Part shown: in pieces, positions 15,849 to 24,631 of the stretch | Layout: each line of letters begins with the position of its first letter | Position numbering within the stretch: the first letter of the stretch is position 1 | NCBI GenBank assembly: GCA_009703055.1 | Contig: WLGW01000007.1 | Location: 1 to 43,490, forward strand | DNA from: Actinomycetota bacterium | Lineage (GTDB): Bacteria; Actinomycetota; Acidimicrobiia; Acidimicrobiales; Ilumatobacteraceae | Direction: 5' to 3' | Length of the DNA: 43,490 nucleotides | Position numbers and translations under genes: made by a program | The notes under the pieces: generated by a model | Databases searched by the model: none | The model's input: the letters and a program-made list of their open reading frames with translations, nothing else | Told to the model about the DNA's origin: nothing

Positions 15849-15889
15849 GGTGGTTTGAGCCACCGGATGGTGGCGTCTGTGTGAACGAA

Positions 15890-16726
15890 CTAGTCGAAAA
15901 GGTCTGGATCAGTGCGGCAAATCTCTTGCCAGAGTGGCTGGAAGTGCATCCAGCCAGTCATTGCATTTCCAGCATTTTCACGGGTGTACACCGCAGATTC
16001 ATGTGGAATGTGCTTTGGCGTGCCAGCTGCCATTGCTGCAAGTTGTGCTTGAGCACAGCGCTCGAAACACACGAACCAGAACACTGCTTCATCAACTGTT
16101 GCACCAACAGTGAAGTGGCCATGGTTCTGGTGAATCGCTGCGCGATTCTGACCAAATGCTTCAGCAAAATCACGACCAGCTGCTTCTTCGAATACAACAG
16201 CACCGCCATGATCAGCAATCACAACATTGTTCTCGTAGAACGCACATGAATCCTGTGTGAGCGGATCAAGTGGAATACCGAGAGAACTGAATGCTTTGCC
16301 GTACACAGAGTGTGCGTGTGCGGCTGCAATGACATCAGGACGAGCAGTGTGAACAGCTGCGTGCAACACATACGCAGCGCGATTCACGCTGTGCTTGCCA
16401 TAGACAACTTCGCCGTGGTGATTTACCAAGATGAGATCACTCACGCTGATGTGTCGAAATGAGAGACCAAGTGGGTTCACCCAGAAGTAATCGGGGAACT
16501 CAGGGTCACGCACTGTGATGTGACCGGCAACGCCTTCGCCAAAACCGAAACGACCAAAGATGCGCAATGCACCTGCGAGGCGCTGCTTGCGATGGAGACG
16601 CTCTTCTTCAATCGTGGCCTTTGGTACCAAGTCTTCGAAACCGATTGTGGTGACTTCTTTTGGTGTCAACGGGATACCGTCGATCATGCGAACGTCGGTT
16701 TGTGGTGCATCTGGCGTGATGGTCAT
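15890..16726 (-). CDS. Class II aldolase/adducin family protein
   Basis: A 278-residue protein of the class II aldolase family (zinc-dependent aldolases, epimerases and decarboxylases such as FucA, AraD and MtnB). Metal ligands are seen as HAHS in AAAHAHSVYGKAFS and as HGH in HQNHGHFTVGATVDEA. The phosphate and substrate loop region is GHITVRDPEFPDYFWVNPLG, and LHAAVHTARPDV is typical. There is a roughly 30-residue N-terminal extension relative to FucA. This longer form occurs in actinobacteria and fungi and has no settled substrate. The ATG at 16726 has both GGTGAGG and TAAGGT (6 nt) upstream. It is divergent from ridA. Confidence 0.88.
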   Translation of the reverse strand: MTITPDAPQTDVRMIDGIPLTPKEVTTIGFEDLVPKATIEEERLHRKQRLAGALRIFGRFGFGEGVAGHITVRDPEFPDYFWVNPLGLSFRHISVSDLILVNHHGEVVYGKHSVNRAAYVLHAAVHTARPDVIAAAHAHSVYGKAFSSLGIPLDPLTQDSCAFYENNVVIADHGGAVVFEEAAGRDFAEAFGQNRAAIHQNHGHFTVGATVDEAVFWFVCFERCAQAQLAAMAAGTPKHIPHESAVYTRENAGNAMTGWMHFQPLWQEICRTDPDLFD

Positions 16727-16732
16727 GTCCTC

Positions 16733-16738
16733 ACCTTA
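16733..16738 (-). promoter_or_regulatory. -10-like box (TAAGGT) for class II aldolase gene
   Basis: On the minus strand TAAGGT lies 6 nt before the ATG at 16726 and overlaps a Shine-Dalgarno-like AAGGTGAGG, so leaderless and leadered starts cannot be told apart here. Confidence 0.35.
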
Positions 16739-16745
16739 GGGCAGA

Positions 16746-17153
16746 ATGGGATTCATGGGAATCAGTGAAGTTCGCCCCGAGCACATGGCGCCACCAGCAG
16801 CCAAATATGCACATGCAGTGAAGGTGGACAAGGCCGACACCTTCCTTTTCACCTCTGGCGTGGTGCCGACCATGTCGGACGGCACGGTTCCGCCGTCCAT
16901 TGAGGGCCAAGCCCGTGTGGTCTGGGCAAATCTTCTTGAACTCCTAAAGGCTTCAGAGATGGGGGTCTCGCACATCGCCAGTATGACGACATATGTGGTT
17001 GCGGGCGACCAGTTGCGTGAGCGCCTCGATGCAGTCATGGGTGTGCGAGACGAGGTGATGGGGGACCATCGTGCCGCCAGCACCTTGGTCACCGTTCCAG
17101 CACTGGCTCGGGCTGAATGGTTGATGGAAATCAGCCTGATTGCCGCGAAATAG
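16746..17153 (+). CDS. RidA/YjgF family protein
   Basis: A 135-residue RidA-family protein; RidA enzymes hydrolyse reactive enamine/imine intermediates. FLFTSGVVPTMSDGTVP, EGQARVVWANLLELLKASEMG, TTYVV and VPALARAEWLMEISLIA follow the family pattern. The Arg of ALARAEW aligns with the catalytic Arg105 of E. coli RidA, so deaminase activity is plausible. The ATG at 16746 has AGGG 4 nt upstream; a second ATG at 16755 is an alternative. It stands alone between the divergent aldolase and the mutase gene 69 bp downstream. Confidence 0.88.
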   Translation: MGFMGISEVRPEHMAPPAAKYAHAVKVDKADTFLFTSGVVPTMSDGTVPPSIEGQARVVWANLLELLKASEMGVSHIASMTTYVVAGDQLRERLDAVMGVRDEVMGDHRAASTLVTVPALARAEWLMEISLIAAK

Positions 17154-17208
17154 AGGTAGCGAGAGCCAAAGAAGCCACTTCCATTAGGGGGTGCTAGCCG
17201 CGCCCTCG

Positions 17209-17214
17209 TACCAT
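17209..17214 (+). promoter_or_regulatory. -10-like box (TACCAT) for acyl-CoA mutase gene
   Basis: TACCAT lies 8 nt before the ATG at 17223. TAAGGG follows it but is too close to the ATG for ideal Shine-Dalgarno spacing. Confidence 0.4.
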
Positions 17215-17222
17215 TAAGGGTT

Positions 17223-18806
17223 ATGGCTGAAGACGTAAAGCGCACTGACTCGGGGATTGAAATCGCCCCCCTCTATTCAGAGGCCGACCTTGCCGGCTGG
17301 AGTGCCGAGGAAAAGCTGGGAGTGCCAGGCGGCGCGCCCTACACCCGTGGTGTGTATCCCACGATGTACCGCGGCAAGTTGTGGACGATGCGTCAATACG
17401 CGGGCTTTGGCTCTGCGGAAACAACGAACCAGCGATTCAAGTTTCTCCTTGATGCAGGACAGACCGGCTTGTCATGTGCGTTCGACCTTCCTACTCAGAT
17501 GGGCTACGACTCTGACCATGCCCGCAGCGAAGGCGAGATCGGCAAGGTTGGCGTAGCTATCGACTCTCTCGAGGACATGCGTTTGTTGTTGAAGGATTTG
17601 CCTCTCGACAAGGTGTCAACATCGATGACCATCAACTCCACCGGAGCAATCCTGTTGTTGATGTACGAATTGGTCGCAGAAGAACAGGGTGTTCCTGCAA
17701 GCGCAATCAGCGGAACCATCCAAAACGACCTGTTGAAGGAATACATCGCACGCGGGACTTACATCTACCCACCGCGTCCGTCGATGCGTCTCATCACCGA
17801 CATCTTTGCGTACTGCTCACAGAATGTGCCGAAGTGGAACACCATCTCTATCTCCGGATACCACATTCGTGAAGCGGGCAGTACTGCGGTGCAGGAAATC
17901 GCATTTACGTTGGCGAATGCAATTGCATATGTTCAAGCTGCAGTTGATGCAGGCCTTGACGTTGACGACTTTGCTCCTCGTTTGTCATTCTTCTGGAATG
18001 GTCACAACAACTTCTTCGAAGAAGTAGCAAAGTTCCGCGCCAGCCGTCGCATGTGGCACAAAATCATGACCGAGCGTTTTGGTGCGAAGAAAGAGAGCAG
18101 CAAGTTGTTACGTTTCCACACGCAAACTGGCGGCAGCACCTTGACAGCGCAGCAGCCATTGAACAACGTGGTGCGTGTTGCAGTGCAGTCTCTCGCAGCA
18201 GTCATGGGTGGAACGCAGAGTCTTCACACCAATGGTTACGACGAAGCACTTGGTTTGCCCACGGAAGAAGCAGCACGCATCGCGTTGCGTACCCAGCAGA
18301 TCATCGGATACGAAAGCGGTGTAGTCGATACGCCAGACCCACTTGCTGGCTCATACTTTGTGGAATCACTCACCGATGAGGTCGAACGCCTTGCGTGGGA
18401 ATACATCGAGCGCATTGATGAAATGGGTGGCGCAGTGGATGCCATTGAAGCCGGCTTCCAGATGGATGAAATCGAACAGAGCGCTTACGAGTACACAAAG
18501 TCCATCGATGACGATGAGCGTGTCATTGTCGGAGTGAACAAGTTCGCCGTCGATACCGAAGCAGAACCAAACGTGTTCCCGATTGATCCAAGTCTTGCGG
18601 TGGGCCAGTTGGCTCGCTTAAAGGCATTTAAGGAAAACCGTGACCAGGCAAAGGTTGCAGAACTTCTTGAGTTAATTCGCGAAACTGCACGTGGTACGGG
18701 CAACCTGTTGCTTCCGATGAAGGAAGCCCTTCGTGCCCATGCAACATTGGGCGAAGTCAGTGACGCATTGCGCGATGTCTTCGGCGTGTACCAACCAGGT
18801 CGTTGA
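17223..18806 (+). CDS. Methylmalonyl-CoA mutase-type large subunit (lacks B12 domain)
   Basis: A 527-residue TIM-barrel subunit of an adenosylcobalamin-dependent acyl-CoA mutase. The barrel signatures are [68 protein letters not shown] and [16 protein letters not shown]. Tyr59 and Arg177 correspond by spacing to Tyr89 and Arg207 of the Propionibacterium enzyme, which favour methylmalonyl-CoA over isobutyryl-CoA. Tyr213-His214 match Tyr243-His244. One CoA contact, Arg82, appears as Lys52. The roughly 130-residue B12-binding domain is absent, so a separate small subunit is required; none is present in this window. The reaction feeds propionyl-CoA carbon into succinyl-CoA, which fits the acyl-CoA carboxylase at 26-28 kb. 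Confidence 0.92.
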   Translation: MAEDVKRTDSGIEIAPLYSEADLAGWSAEEKLGVPGGAPYTRGVYPTMYRGKLWTMRQYAGFGSAETTNQRFKFLLDAGQTGLSCAFDLPTQMGYDSDHARSEGEIGKVGVAIDSLEDMRLLLKDLPLDKVSTSMTINSTGAILLLMYELVAEEQGVPASAISGTIQNDLLKEYIARGTYIYPPRPSMRLITDIFAYCSQNVPKWNTISISGYHIREAGSTAVQEIAFTLANAIAYVQAAVDAGLDVDDFAPRLSFFWNGHNNFFEEVAKFRASRRMWHKIMTERFGAKKESSKLLRFHTQTGGSTLTAQQPLNNVVRVAVQSLAAVMGGTQSLHTNGYDEALGLPTEEAARIALRTQQIIGYESGVVDTPDPLAGSYFVESLTDEVERLAWEYIERIDEMGGAVDAIEAGFQMDEIEQSAYEYTKSIDDDERVIVGVNKFAVDTEAEPNVFPIDPSLAVGQLARLKAFKENRDQAKVAELLELIRETARGTGNLLLPMKEALRAHATLGEVSDALRDVFGVYQPGR

Positions 18807-18895
18807 TTTCTCATTGACATAAGGGTCTTCGCACTTTCCCTTTTCAGTAGTGCACCCATGTGGTTGAATGCGATGGTCTCTTAGGGGGTCATCAC

Positions 18896-20266
18896 ATGAA
18901 ATCATTTTCTAAAGCAACTGTCTTGAAGTTAAGTCTCGTCGTTGCACTGGTCGGTGGAGTCAACTCGACTACCTCTGTTGTTCAAGCAACGTCGTGCGAT
19001 CCTGAATCTTCAGTGATTGCTCCTTCAGCGTCGCAGCCCGTTTCGCTGTCGATCACTGGGATGCATATCAAGCGCGAATCAATGGATGCTTTGTGGGAGA
19101 TCACTACGAGTGAAGGCCCGAGCAAGTTTGTTCTGCTGGGGCGTGCAATTGGTGCGGCGCATGATTGGTTCGGCAACTGCACCTACCCTGGTATGGGTTT
19201 GGGAAATGGATCGGGATACGACTATCTCTCGAAGAATGTCACTTTGTGGCTTTGGCACTCTGGAGTCAATCTCGACTTAGCACGAGAGTCAATTTATGAA
19301 TTGATTGGTGAGACTGATCGGACAGCACGTTTAGTCGGTCCGGCTCGTGCGTTGACTGGTCGGTCAGTTTCTTTTGATGCCTCTGATTCAATGCCTGCTT
19401 TTACTGATGTGTCGTATTCCTGGGATTTTGACAATGACGGAATCTATGAGGTGTCAACTGGAGCAATTTCGTCTGCTGAGACAACCTTTGCTGGCGCGGG
19501 TATTCATGTTGTTGGCGTGAAGGTGTCGAGGCCTTCTGGAGCCAACCGGGTAGCGAGAACAAGTGTCACGGTTGTGCCAGCGCCGACATCAACAACTCCA
19601 GGTATCTCCATCATGGACGGACAAGCACGTGTGAATCTTCGTGATGTCACCATCAATATGGTGTGGCCTGAATACGCCACCACCGCATTGGTGTCTAATG
19701 ATGGAGCTTTTCATCCATCGCGGACAAGCGAAATTGATGTCTCAGACACATTTTCTTGGACACTCGAAGATGGGGGCGAGGGTGTTTATTCCACTTCGGT
19801 TTTTGTACGTTTTCGTGGATCGGGAATAGACAGTTCGCGTACGTACTGGGACACAATTGTTCTGGACAATATGCCTGTGACGACATCGACGACGTCCACT
19901 ACTTCAACGACGTCGACGACTCTTCCACCTACAACTTCGACGACTCTTCCCCCCACGACGTCAACGACATCGCCATCAGTAGATGTCACGCCACAATCAA
20001 CGTCGCCCACTATCGGGGAGACTGCGCAAGCAACAAGAATCTCACGAGGAGTGTCTTCAATGAGTGTGCGTTCATTGTCGGCCCGGGTTGCTCGTTCCAG
20101 TCAGCAAGTCTCAACACAAGTTCTGGCTTCATCCCGCACCGTTTGCCGGATCTCGGGTAGTCAGGTGCTGGCGATTCGTAATGGCCAATGCAGAGTGAAA
20201 GTCACGGTCCGTACTCCGAACGGACGAGAAGTATCTCGCGTTCTGACTTTTGTGGCTCGTCGTTAG
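18896..20266 (+). CDS. Secreted PKD-domain protein with Thr/Ser-Pro linker
   Basis: A 456-residue exported protein not assigned to a named family. It has a signal peptide (KSFSKATVLKLSLVVALVGG, cleavage near residue 35). A central PKD-like domain has ARALTGRSVSFDASDS, then YSWDFDNDGIYE and a beta-rich FAGAGIHVVGVKV ending around residue 235; the D-N-D-G run is calcium-site-like. A second beta-sandwich follows. A low-complexity linker is built of TTSTT and LPPTT units (about residues 335-365). A C-terminal roughly 80-residue domain carries two cysteines (VCRISGSQV, NGQCRVKVTV). The ATG at 18896 has AGGGGG at 18883-18888; an upstream ATG at 18860 is rejected because it lacks these features. A surface or matrix role is inferred. 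Confidence 0.8.
   Translation: MKSFSKATVLKLSLVVALVGGVNSTTSVVQATSCDPESSVIAPSASQPVSLSITGMHIKRESMDALWEITTSEGPSKFVLLGRAIGAAHDWFGNCTYPGMGLGNGSGYDYLSKNVTLWLWHSGVNLDLARESIYELIGETDRTARLVGPARALTGRSVSFDASDSMPAFTDVSYSWDFDNDGIYEVSTGAISSAETTFAGAGIHVVGVKVSRPSGANRVARTSVTVVPAPTSTTPGISIMDGQARVNLRDVTINMVWPEYATTALVSNDGAFHPSRTSEIDVSDTFSWTLEDGGEGVYSTSVFVRFRGSGIDSSRTYWDTIVLDNMPVTTSTTSTTSTTSTTLPPTTSTTLPPTTSTTSPSVDVTPQSTSPTIGETAQATRISRGVSSMSVRSLSARVARSSQQVSTQVLASSRTVCRISGSQVLAIRNGQCRVKVTVRTPNGREVSRVLTFVARR
19880..19975 (+). repeat. Coding minisatellite (TTSTT / LPPTT units)
   Basis: Imperfect tandem units of ACGACTC-type triplets encode TTSTT blocks, then two copies of TTLPPTTS. They form the linker of the secreted PKD protein. 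Such a tract is prone to length variation by slippage. Confidence 0.7.
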
Positions 20267-20817
20267 TTCAGATATGTGATGCGCACTGGCGGGCGGGGAG
20301 CAGGTGGTGCTTCCTTCTTTGCCGTGCCGACATAGACGATTCCGAGAACATGGTCGGTGTTGTCCATGCTGCAAAAAGATGTGATGACATCGTTTGCGCC
20401 TTTAGCTGGCGAACTCCACAATGCGGCGAGGCCCATCGCCTCAGCTGTTAACAACAGATTCTGAATTCCAGCGGCAACGGCGTACTTATTCTCTTCGGTT
20501 TCATTTGCTGTCTCGCCAACGGCTGACGCAACAACAAAAATCACTGGAGCACGTAAGTACTTTGTGCGCGTCTTTGTCACTTTTTTTTCGTCATCACCAC
20601 GAAATGCCATTGCACCCGCGATGACTTCGCCGAGACCGTGACGTGACTCTCCGCGTACAACAGCGACTCGTAAAGGCCATGTTCGCTTATGGTTCGGAGC
20701 CCATTGAGCGGCGTTGAGCATCTGCTCAATCTGGATATCAGAAACGACAGACTCTGGGTCGATGAAGATGTTGCTGCGACGAGATGCAATGAGATTTGCG
20801 AGTTCGTCGGGGTTCAT
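20263..20817 (-). CDS. Nitroreductase family protein
   Basis: A 184-residue FMN-dependent nitroreductase-fold protein. LIASRRSNIFIDPE is the FMN-phosphate Arg region, MLNAAQWAPNHKRTWPLRVAVV is the family N-terminal signature, and AAGIQNLLLTAEAMGLAALWSS is the dimer/FMN helix. The length and motif spacing match the small YdjA-like group. The physiological substrate is unknown. Its last four bases overlap the last four of the convergent PKD gene. It begins 3 nt after the dapD stop on the same strand and is probably part of the lysS-dapD transcript. Confidence 0.88.
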   Translation of the reverse strand: MNPDELANLIASRRSNIFIDPESVVSDIQIEQMLNAAQWAPNHKRTWPLRVAVVRGESRHGLGEVIAGAMAFRGDDEKKVTKTRTKYLRAPVIFVVASAVGETANETEENKYAVAAGIQNLLLTAEAMGLAALWSSPAKGANDVITSFCSMDNTDHVLGIVYVGTAKKEAPPAPRPPVRITYLN

Positions 20818-20820
20818 GGT

Positions 20821-21738
20821 CTAGTTCTTATGAAGGTCGGCGTTGAGGCCGCCCCATGAACCTGAGCGGGCGAGTACTTCCACAGCACCAGTGAGTGAGT
20901 TGCGACGGTAGAGCAATCCTGATTGGCCAGAGAGGAGGCGAGCCTTGGTGGGGGAACCTGACGGGTCGATCACGACTGTGCCAGCAGTGACATAGAGGCC
21001 CGCTTCCACGATGCAATCATCTCCGAGGCTGATACCAATGCCGGCGTTCGCACCAAGAAGGCATCGCTCGCCGATGGTGACCATCTCTTTGCCGCCGCCT
21101 GACAGTGTTCCCATGATGGACGCACCGCCACCAATGTCGGAACCATCTCCGACGATGACACCTTGCGAGATACGACCCTCGACCATCGATGCACCGAGTG
21201 TCCCGGCGTTGAAGTTGCAGAAACCTTCGTGCATCACGGTGGTGCCAGACGCGAGGTGCGCGCCGAGACGAACGCGACTTGCATCGGCAATGCGCACACC
21301 TGATGGCACGACGTAATCAGTCATGCGTGGGAACTTGTCAACACCGTGAACGGTGAGTTGTTCGCCCTTGCGTGCGAAATTCCAGATCACTGATTCGATG
21401 GCGTCAACAGCGACGGGGCCGCGAGAAGTCCATGCAACATTCTGGAGATGCCCGAAAATGCCATCAAGGTTGAGACTGCGCGGCAATGCAAGACGTTGTG
21501 ACAGGAGGTTGAGGCGCAAGTATGCGTCCGCAGAGTCCGCGGGTCCCGATGAAGTGTCAACTGTGATTGCAACAGGTCGAAATGCCACTCCGCGGTCGCG
21601 GTCGGTATCAACCGACATCTCGGTGCTTGGTGTGTCTTTGGGAAGATCTCCAAGACCTACGCCACGAAAGCGAACATCGAGAGTTGCGCCATTTGCGTCA
21701 AGGGTGGCGATTCCTACGCCCCATGCTTGTGTTGTCAT
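20821..21738 (-). CDS. dapD: Tetrahydrodipicolinate N-succinyltransferase (actinobacterial type)
   Basis: A 305-residue left-handed beta-helix acyltransferase of lysine/diaminopimelate synthesis. It succinylates tetrahydrodipicolinate and so supplies meso-DAP for peptidoglycan. The N-terminal half ([25 protein letters not shown]) and the hexapeptide region [47 protein letters not shown] and [19 protein letters not shown] match the actinobacterial DapD. The C-terminal [22 protein letters not shown] segment is also typical. It is translationally coupled to lysS by a TAATG overlap at 21738. The gene order lysS-dapD-nitroreductase places lysine activation beside lysine/DAP synthesis. Confidence 0.95.
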   Translation of the reverse strand: MTTQAWGVGIATLDANGATLDVRFRGVGLGDLPKDTPSTEMSVDTDRDRGVAFRPVAITVDTSSGPADSADAYLRLNLLSQRLALPRSLNLDGIFGHLQNVAWTSRGPVAVDAIESVIWNFARKGEQLTVHGVDKFPRMTDYVVPSGVRIADASRVRLGAHLASGTTVMHEGFCNFNAGTLGASMVEGRISQGVIVGDGSDIGGGASIMGTLSGGGKEMVTIGERCLLGANAGIGISLGDDCIVEAGLYVTAGTVVIDPSGSPTKARLLSGQSGLLYRRNSLTGAVEVLARSGSWGGLNADLHKN

Positions 21739-23243
21739 TAGAAGACCTCCGGTCGAAGTGTTGGGAACAAGATGACATCGCGAATAGATGCGGCACCGCC
21801 AATCAGCATGACAAGGCGATCCATTCCGATACCGAGGCCGCCTGTTGGAGGCATGCCGAATTCAAGTGCGCGAAGGAAGTCTTCGTCGACAGTGCCAGCT
21901 TCTGCGTTGCCAGCTTCCTTCTGCTTCTGCTCGTCTTCAAAACGCGCACGTTGAACAACGGGATCATTGAGCTCTGAATACGCATTAGCGAGTTCACGGC
22001 CACCAACAAACAACTCAAATCGCTCTGTGAGGTGTGGATCGTTGCGGTCCTCACGAGCGAGTGGGCTGATTTCAACAGGATGTCCCGTTACAAATGTGGG
22101 CTCACGAAGTGATGACTCACAAAGATGTTCGAACAGTTCTTCGATGATCTTGCCGGGACCATGGTGCTTCTCAACTTTGACGCCATGCTTCTCTGCAAGC
22201 GCAACAAGGTCTTCACGAGGCTGCGAAGGGTGCACCGTGACACCAGTTGCTTCGGTGACGAGATCGACCATGCGCACGCGGCGCCATGGCTTCGCGAGGT
22301 CAACCTGTGCGTCGTCGATTGTGACGACCGATGAACCGGTTGCTTCGACTGCGGCATTGACAAACAACAACTCTGTGAGATCCATGATGTCGGTGTAGTC
22401 AGCAAATGCTTGGTACAACTCCATCATCGTGAACTCGGGGTTGTGCCGTGTGGAGATTCCTTCATTGCGGAACACTCGACCAATCTCAAAGACTCGCTCC
22501 ATGCCACCAACGATGAGGCGCTTGAGGTGTAACTCGAGAGCGATACGCAGATACAACTGCATGTCGAGTGCATTGTGATGTGTGAGGAAGGGGCGTGCGT
22601 GTGCACCACCGGCTTCCATGTGCAGAACTGGTGTCTCAACTTCAATAAAGCCGCGCTCGTGCAATGTGCGGCGGAAACTTGCAATGACTGCGTGACGAAT
22701 CGCAAACATGCGACGTGATTCTTCATTGCCGATGAGATCTGCATACCGCTGGCGATAGCGAGTATCGGTATCTGTAAGGCCGTGCCATTTGTCGGGCAAC
22801 GGACGAACTGCCTTTGAGAGAAGTTGTAGTGACGTGACTTTGATGGAGAGCTCGCCCTTACGAGTGGCCATCACAGTTCCCGAGGCTCCGACCCAGTCAC
22901 CAAGATCAAGGTCATTAATGGCATCAAATACCTCGTCACCAACAACTGCTTTTGAAACGAAGAGTTGGATGCTGTCAGAGCGATCCTGCAGTGTCGCGAA
23001 GATGAGCTTTCCTTGATCACGCTTCAACATGATGCGTCCAGCAACGTCGACGTTGACTTCGGTCTCAGTGCCTGGCTCGATTGCGCCGTGGGCAGAGCGA
23101 ATTTCTCCCAAGGTATGGCTACGATCAAAGCGGTAGGGGTAGGGGTTTGTCCCAGAGGCGCGAAGAGCATCAATAGCGCCCAGGCGACGAGCTTTCTCCT
23201 GCTCTAATCCACCGGTATTTTGATCAAGATTCTCGTCAGTCAC
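21738..23243 (-). CDS. lysS: Lysyl-tRNA synthetase (class II)
   Basis: A class II LysRS. The OB-fold anticodon domain comprises [23 protein letters not shown] and [18 protein letters not shown]. Motif 1 region is [17 protein letters not shown], motif 2 is [20 protein letters not shown], and motif 3 is [13 protein letters not shown] near the C-terminus. The GTG at 23243 gives 501 residues, starting [22 protein letters not shown], the usual LysRS length; TACCGT sits 9 nt before it. An ATG at 23288 (516 residues) is the alternative, but it lies only 20 bp from the divergent gene's start and has no clear signal. The stop overlaps the dapD ATG. Confidence 0.93.
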   Translation of the reverse strand: MTDENLDQNTGGLEQEKARRLGAIDALRASGTNPYPYRFDRSHTLGEIRSAHGAIEPGTETEVNVDVAGRIMLKRDQGKLIFATLQDRSDSIQLFVSKAVVGDEVFDAINDLDLGDWVGASGTVMATRKGELSIKVTSLQLLSKAVRPLPDKWHGLTDTDTRYRQRYADLIGNEESRRMFAIRHAVIASFRRTLHERGFIEVETPVLHMEAGGAHARPFLTHHNALDMQLYLRIALELHLKRLIVGGMERVFEIGRVFRNEGISTRHNPEFTMMELYQAFADYTDIMDLTELLFVNAAVEATGSSVVTIDDAQVDLAKPWRRVRMVDLVTEATGVTVHPSQPREDLVALAEKHGVKVEKHHGPGKIIEELFEHLCESSLREPTFVTGHPVEISPLAREDRNDPHLTERFELFVGGRELANAYSELNDPVVQRARFEDEQKQKEAGNAEAGTVDEDFLRALEFGMPPTGGLGIGMDRLVMLIGGAASIRDVILFPTLRPEVF

Positions 23244-23296
23244 AGGACTACCACGGTAGTTGCTGAAGGCGTCTAGGGAGGAAGCCATTCGTCCGC

Positions 23297-23302
23297 TACG
23301 GT
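23297..23302 (+). promoter_or_regulatory. -10-like box (TACGGT) for M15 peptidase gene
   Basis: TACGGT lies 6 nt before the GTG at 23309 in the leaderless configuration. It sits in the short divergent region shared with lysS. Confidence 0.45.
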
Positions 23303-23308
23303 CGGATA

Positions 23309-24631
23309 GTGCGCTGGAACAAACTGATTGTGGCAACAGCGATGCTGTTCTCTTGGTTTGTATACGCATCCCCGCAAGTTGAAGCGTCAACAGAGATGCC
23401 CGAGACCTATCTGCAGCCAGTGATGTCGGTATCCCGTGCTCGTTCTTTGACTGCAACGGAAGCTCGCAGGATGGTTTCGGCCGTTGCCGAATCGGGTGCA
23501 GTGGGCCACATCGTGAAGTTCCCCACTGTGGGCTTGACTGGGCATATTCGCGATGGGGTAGACATCACGCGTTTAGGCAATGGCTGGCGAATCCCTATGG
23601 CCACCATGATTGCTCCTGCTGCGTATCTCCGCGACGTCGCTGGCGATGCTGTGGCAACACTCGCTCTGCCCGGCACTGTGTTGATGGGTGAACGGTCGGC
23701 CTCGATTCGAAAAGCCAAGGCCGGAGATGTGGTGACACTGCGTGACCATAAGTTTCGCAAGCGAGATTTTGTGATTGCTGCCATCGTGCCGAATGACTTC
23801 GTGGATTATGGAGATTTGTTCATCACCACAGAATCTGCTGTTGTGCTCGGTGACATGAGAATTGCTCGAGTAACGATCACAAACATTCCGAGTGTCAAGG
23901 GGGTTCTCAGTGCATTGGCTGCTCGTGGCTTTGTGATCAATGACTCATTGCGCTTGCGTACGTCGTGGGATCGTGCGAATCCTGATGGAACTTTGGGTTC
24001 GTCATCAATCAAGAAGTTGTTGGGCGAATTTGCTTTTCGACCGACTGGCGGATCTGGTATCCAGATTGAGACAGCCTGGCTGTACCGAAACATCTCGTTC
24101 TCTCATCGCTTCACTTCTATTGGCTTGCGCAACAACTGTCACAAAGCGGTGATCGGTGCTATTCAGTCCGCTTTGAACGAGGTCAAAGCTGCCGGACTGG
24201 CACAGAAAATCAATCTGCAAAACAGCAATAGTTACGGCGGGTGTTATGTCGCTCGATACAACCGTCTATCAAGCAAGTTTGGTACGCCATCGCGTCATGC
24301 GTATGGAATGGCTCTTGACATCAACACCACAACAAATGCGCAAGGTGCAGTTCCTCAATTGGATTGTCGAGTTGTCCGCATCTTCCGTAAATGGGGGTTT
24401 GCATGGGGTGGCAATTTCTGGCCGACGGATGGCATGCATTTTGAATATGTCGGTGAGCCTCGTGACCAGATTGGCTATCCATCGCGTTATTGCCCGAACA
24501 AGGTTGTAGTTCCCCCCACCACCGTTCCCATCTTTGGGACAACAACGACGACGACATCCACCACCAGCTCCACGTCTTCAACAACAACGTCTAGTACCAC
24601 CACATCCGTACCAGTAACCTCTACAACGTGA
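23309..24631 (+). CDS. Secreted M15 (VanY-like) D-Ala-D-Ala carboxypeptidase with N-terminal domain
   Basis: A 440-residue exported protein with a signal peptide (MRWNKLIVATAMLFSWFVYA). The C-terminal catalytic domain (about 250-385) is an M15 peptidase with zinc ligands in SRHAYGMALDIN (His330, Asp337) and DGMHFEYV (His377), probably trimming D-Ala from peptidoglycan stems. Residues about 35-210 form a separate domain. Its KAGDVVTLRDHKFRKRDFVIAAIV and ITTESAVVLG pattern recalls the periplasmic domain of FtsX/MacB permeases; this is a tentative resemblance. The last 45 residues are a Thr/Ser-rich tail. The GTG start is chosen for the TACGGT box and a basic n-region. Its stop overlaps the next gene's GTG (GTGA), so the two are coupled. 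Confidence 0.85.
   Translation: MRWNKLIVATAMLFSWFVYASPQVEASTEMPETYLQPVMSVSRARSLTATEARRMVSAVAESGAVGHIVKFPTVGLTGHIRDGVDITRLGNGWRIPMATMIAPAAYLRDVAGDAVATLALPGTVLMGERSASIRKAKAGDVVTLRDHKFRKRDFVIAAIVPNDFVDYGDLFITTESAVVLGDMRIARVTITNIPSVKGVLSALAARGFVINDSLRLRTSWDRANPDGTLGSSSIKKLLGEFAFRPTGGSGIQIETAWLYRNISFSHRFTSIGLRNNCHKAVIGAIQSALNEVKAAGLAQKINLQNSNSYGGCYVARYNRLSSKFGTPSRHAYGMALDINTTTNAQGAVPQLDCRVVRIFRKWGFAWGGNFWPTDGMHFEYVGEPRDQIGYPSRYCPNKVVVPPTTVPIFGTTTTTTSTTSSTSSTTTSSTTTSVPVTSTT
24530..24628 (+). repeat. Coding low-complexity tract (Thr/Ser tail)
   Basis: ACA/ACC/ACG/TCC-type triplets encode a run of Thr and Ser at the end of the M15 protein. It resembles the tail of the SGNH protein (7314-8003) and the linker in the PKD protein. 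Confidence 0.6.

Noticed and set aside
17154-17222. A cobalamin riboswitch in front of the B12-dependent mutase
   Set aside because: The gap is only 69 bp, too short for a B12 riboswitch, and no conserved B12-box sequence is seen.
18860-18895. Longer start for the PKD protein
   Set aside because: The upstream ATG adds twelve residues before the signal peptide, whereas the ATG at 18896 has a good Shine-Dalgarno and a proper n-region.
18807-18895. TTGACA at 18814-18819 as a -35 for the PKD gene
   Set aside because: No -10-like hexamer lies 16-18 nt downstream; the next TAG-type box is about 28 nt away.
19880-19975. CRISPR-like or noncoding repeat array
   Set aside because: The periodicity is in triplets, the frame stays open and it encodes a Thr/Ser-Pro linker. 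There are no spacers and no cas genes.
23244-23456. Long N-terminal extension of lysS into the divergent gene
   Set aside because: It would overlap the M15 gene and add residues without LysRS similarity; starts at 23243 or 23288 suffice.
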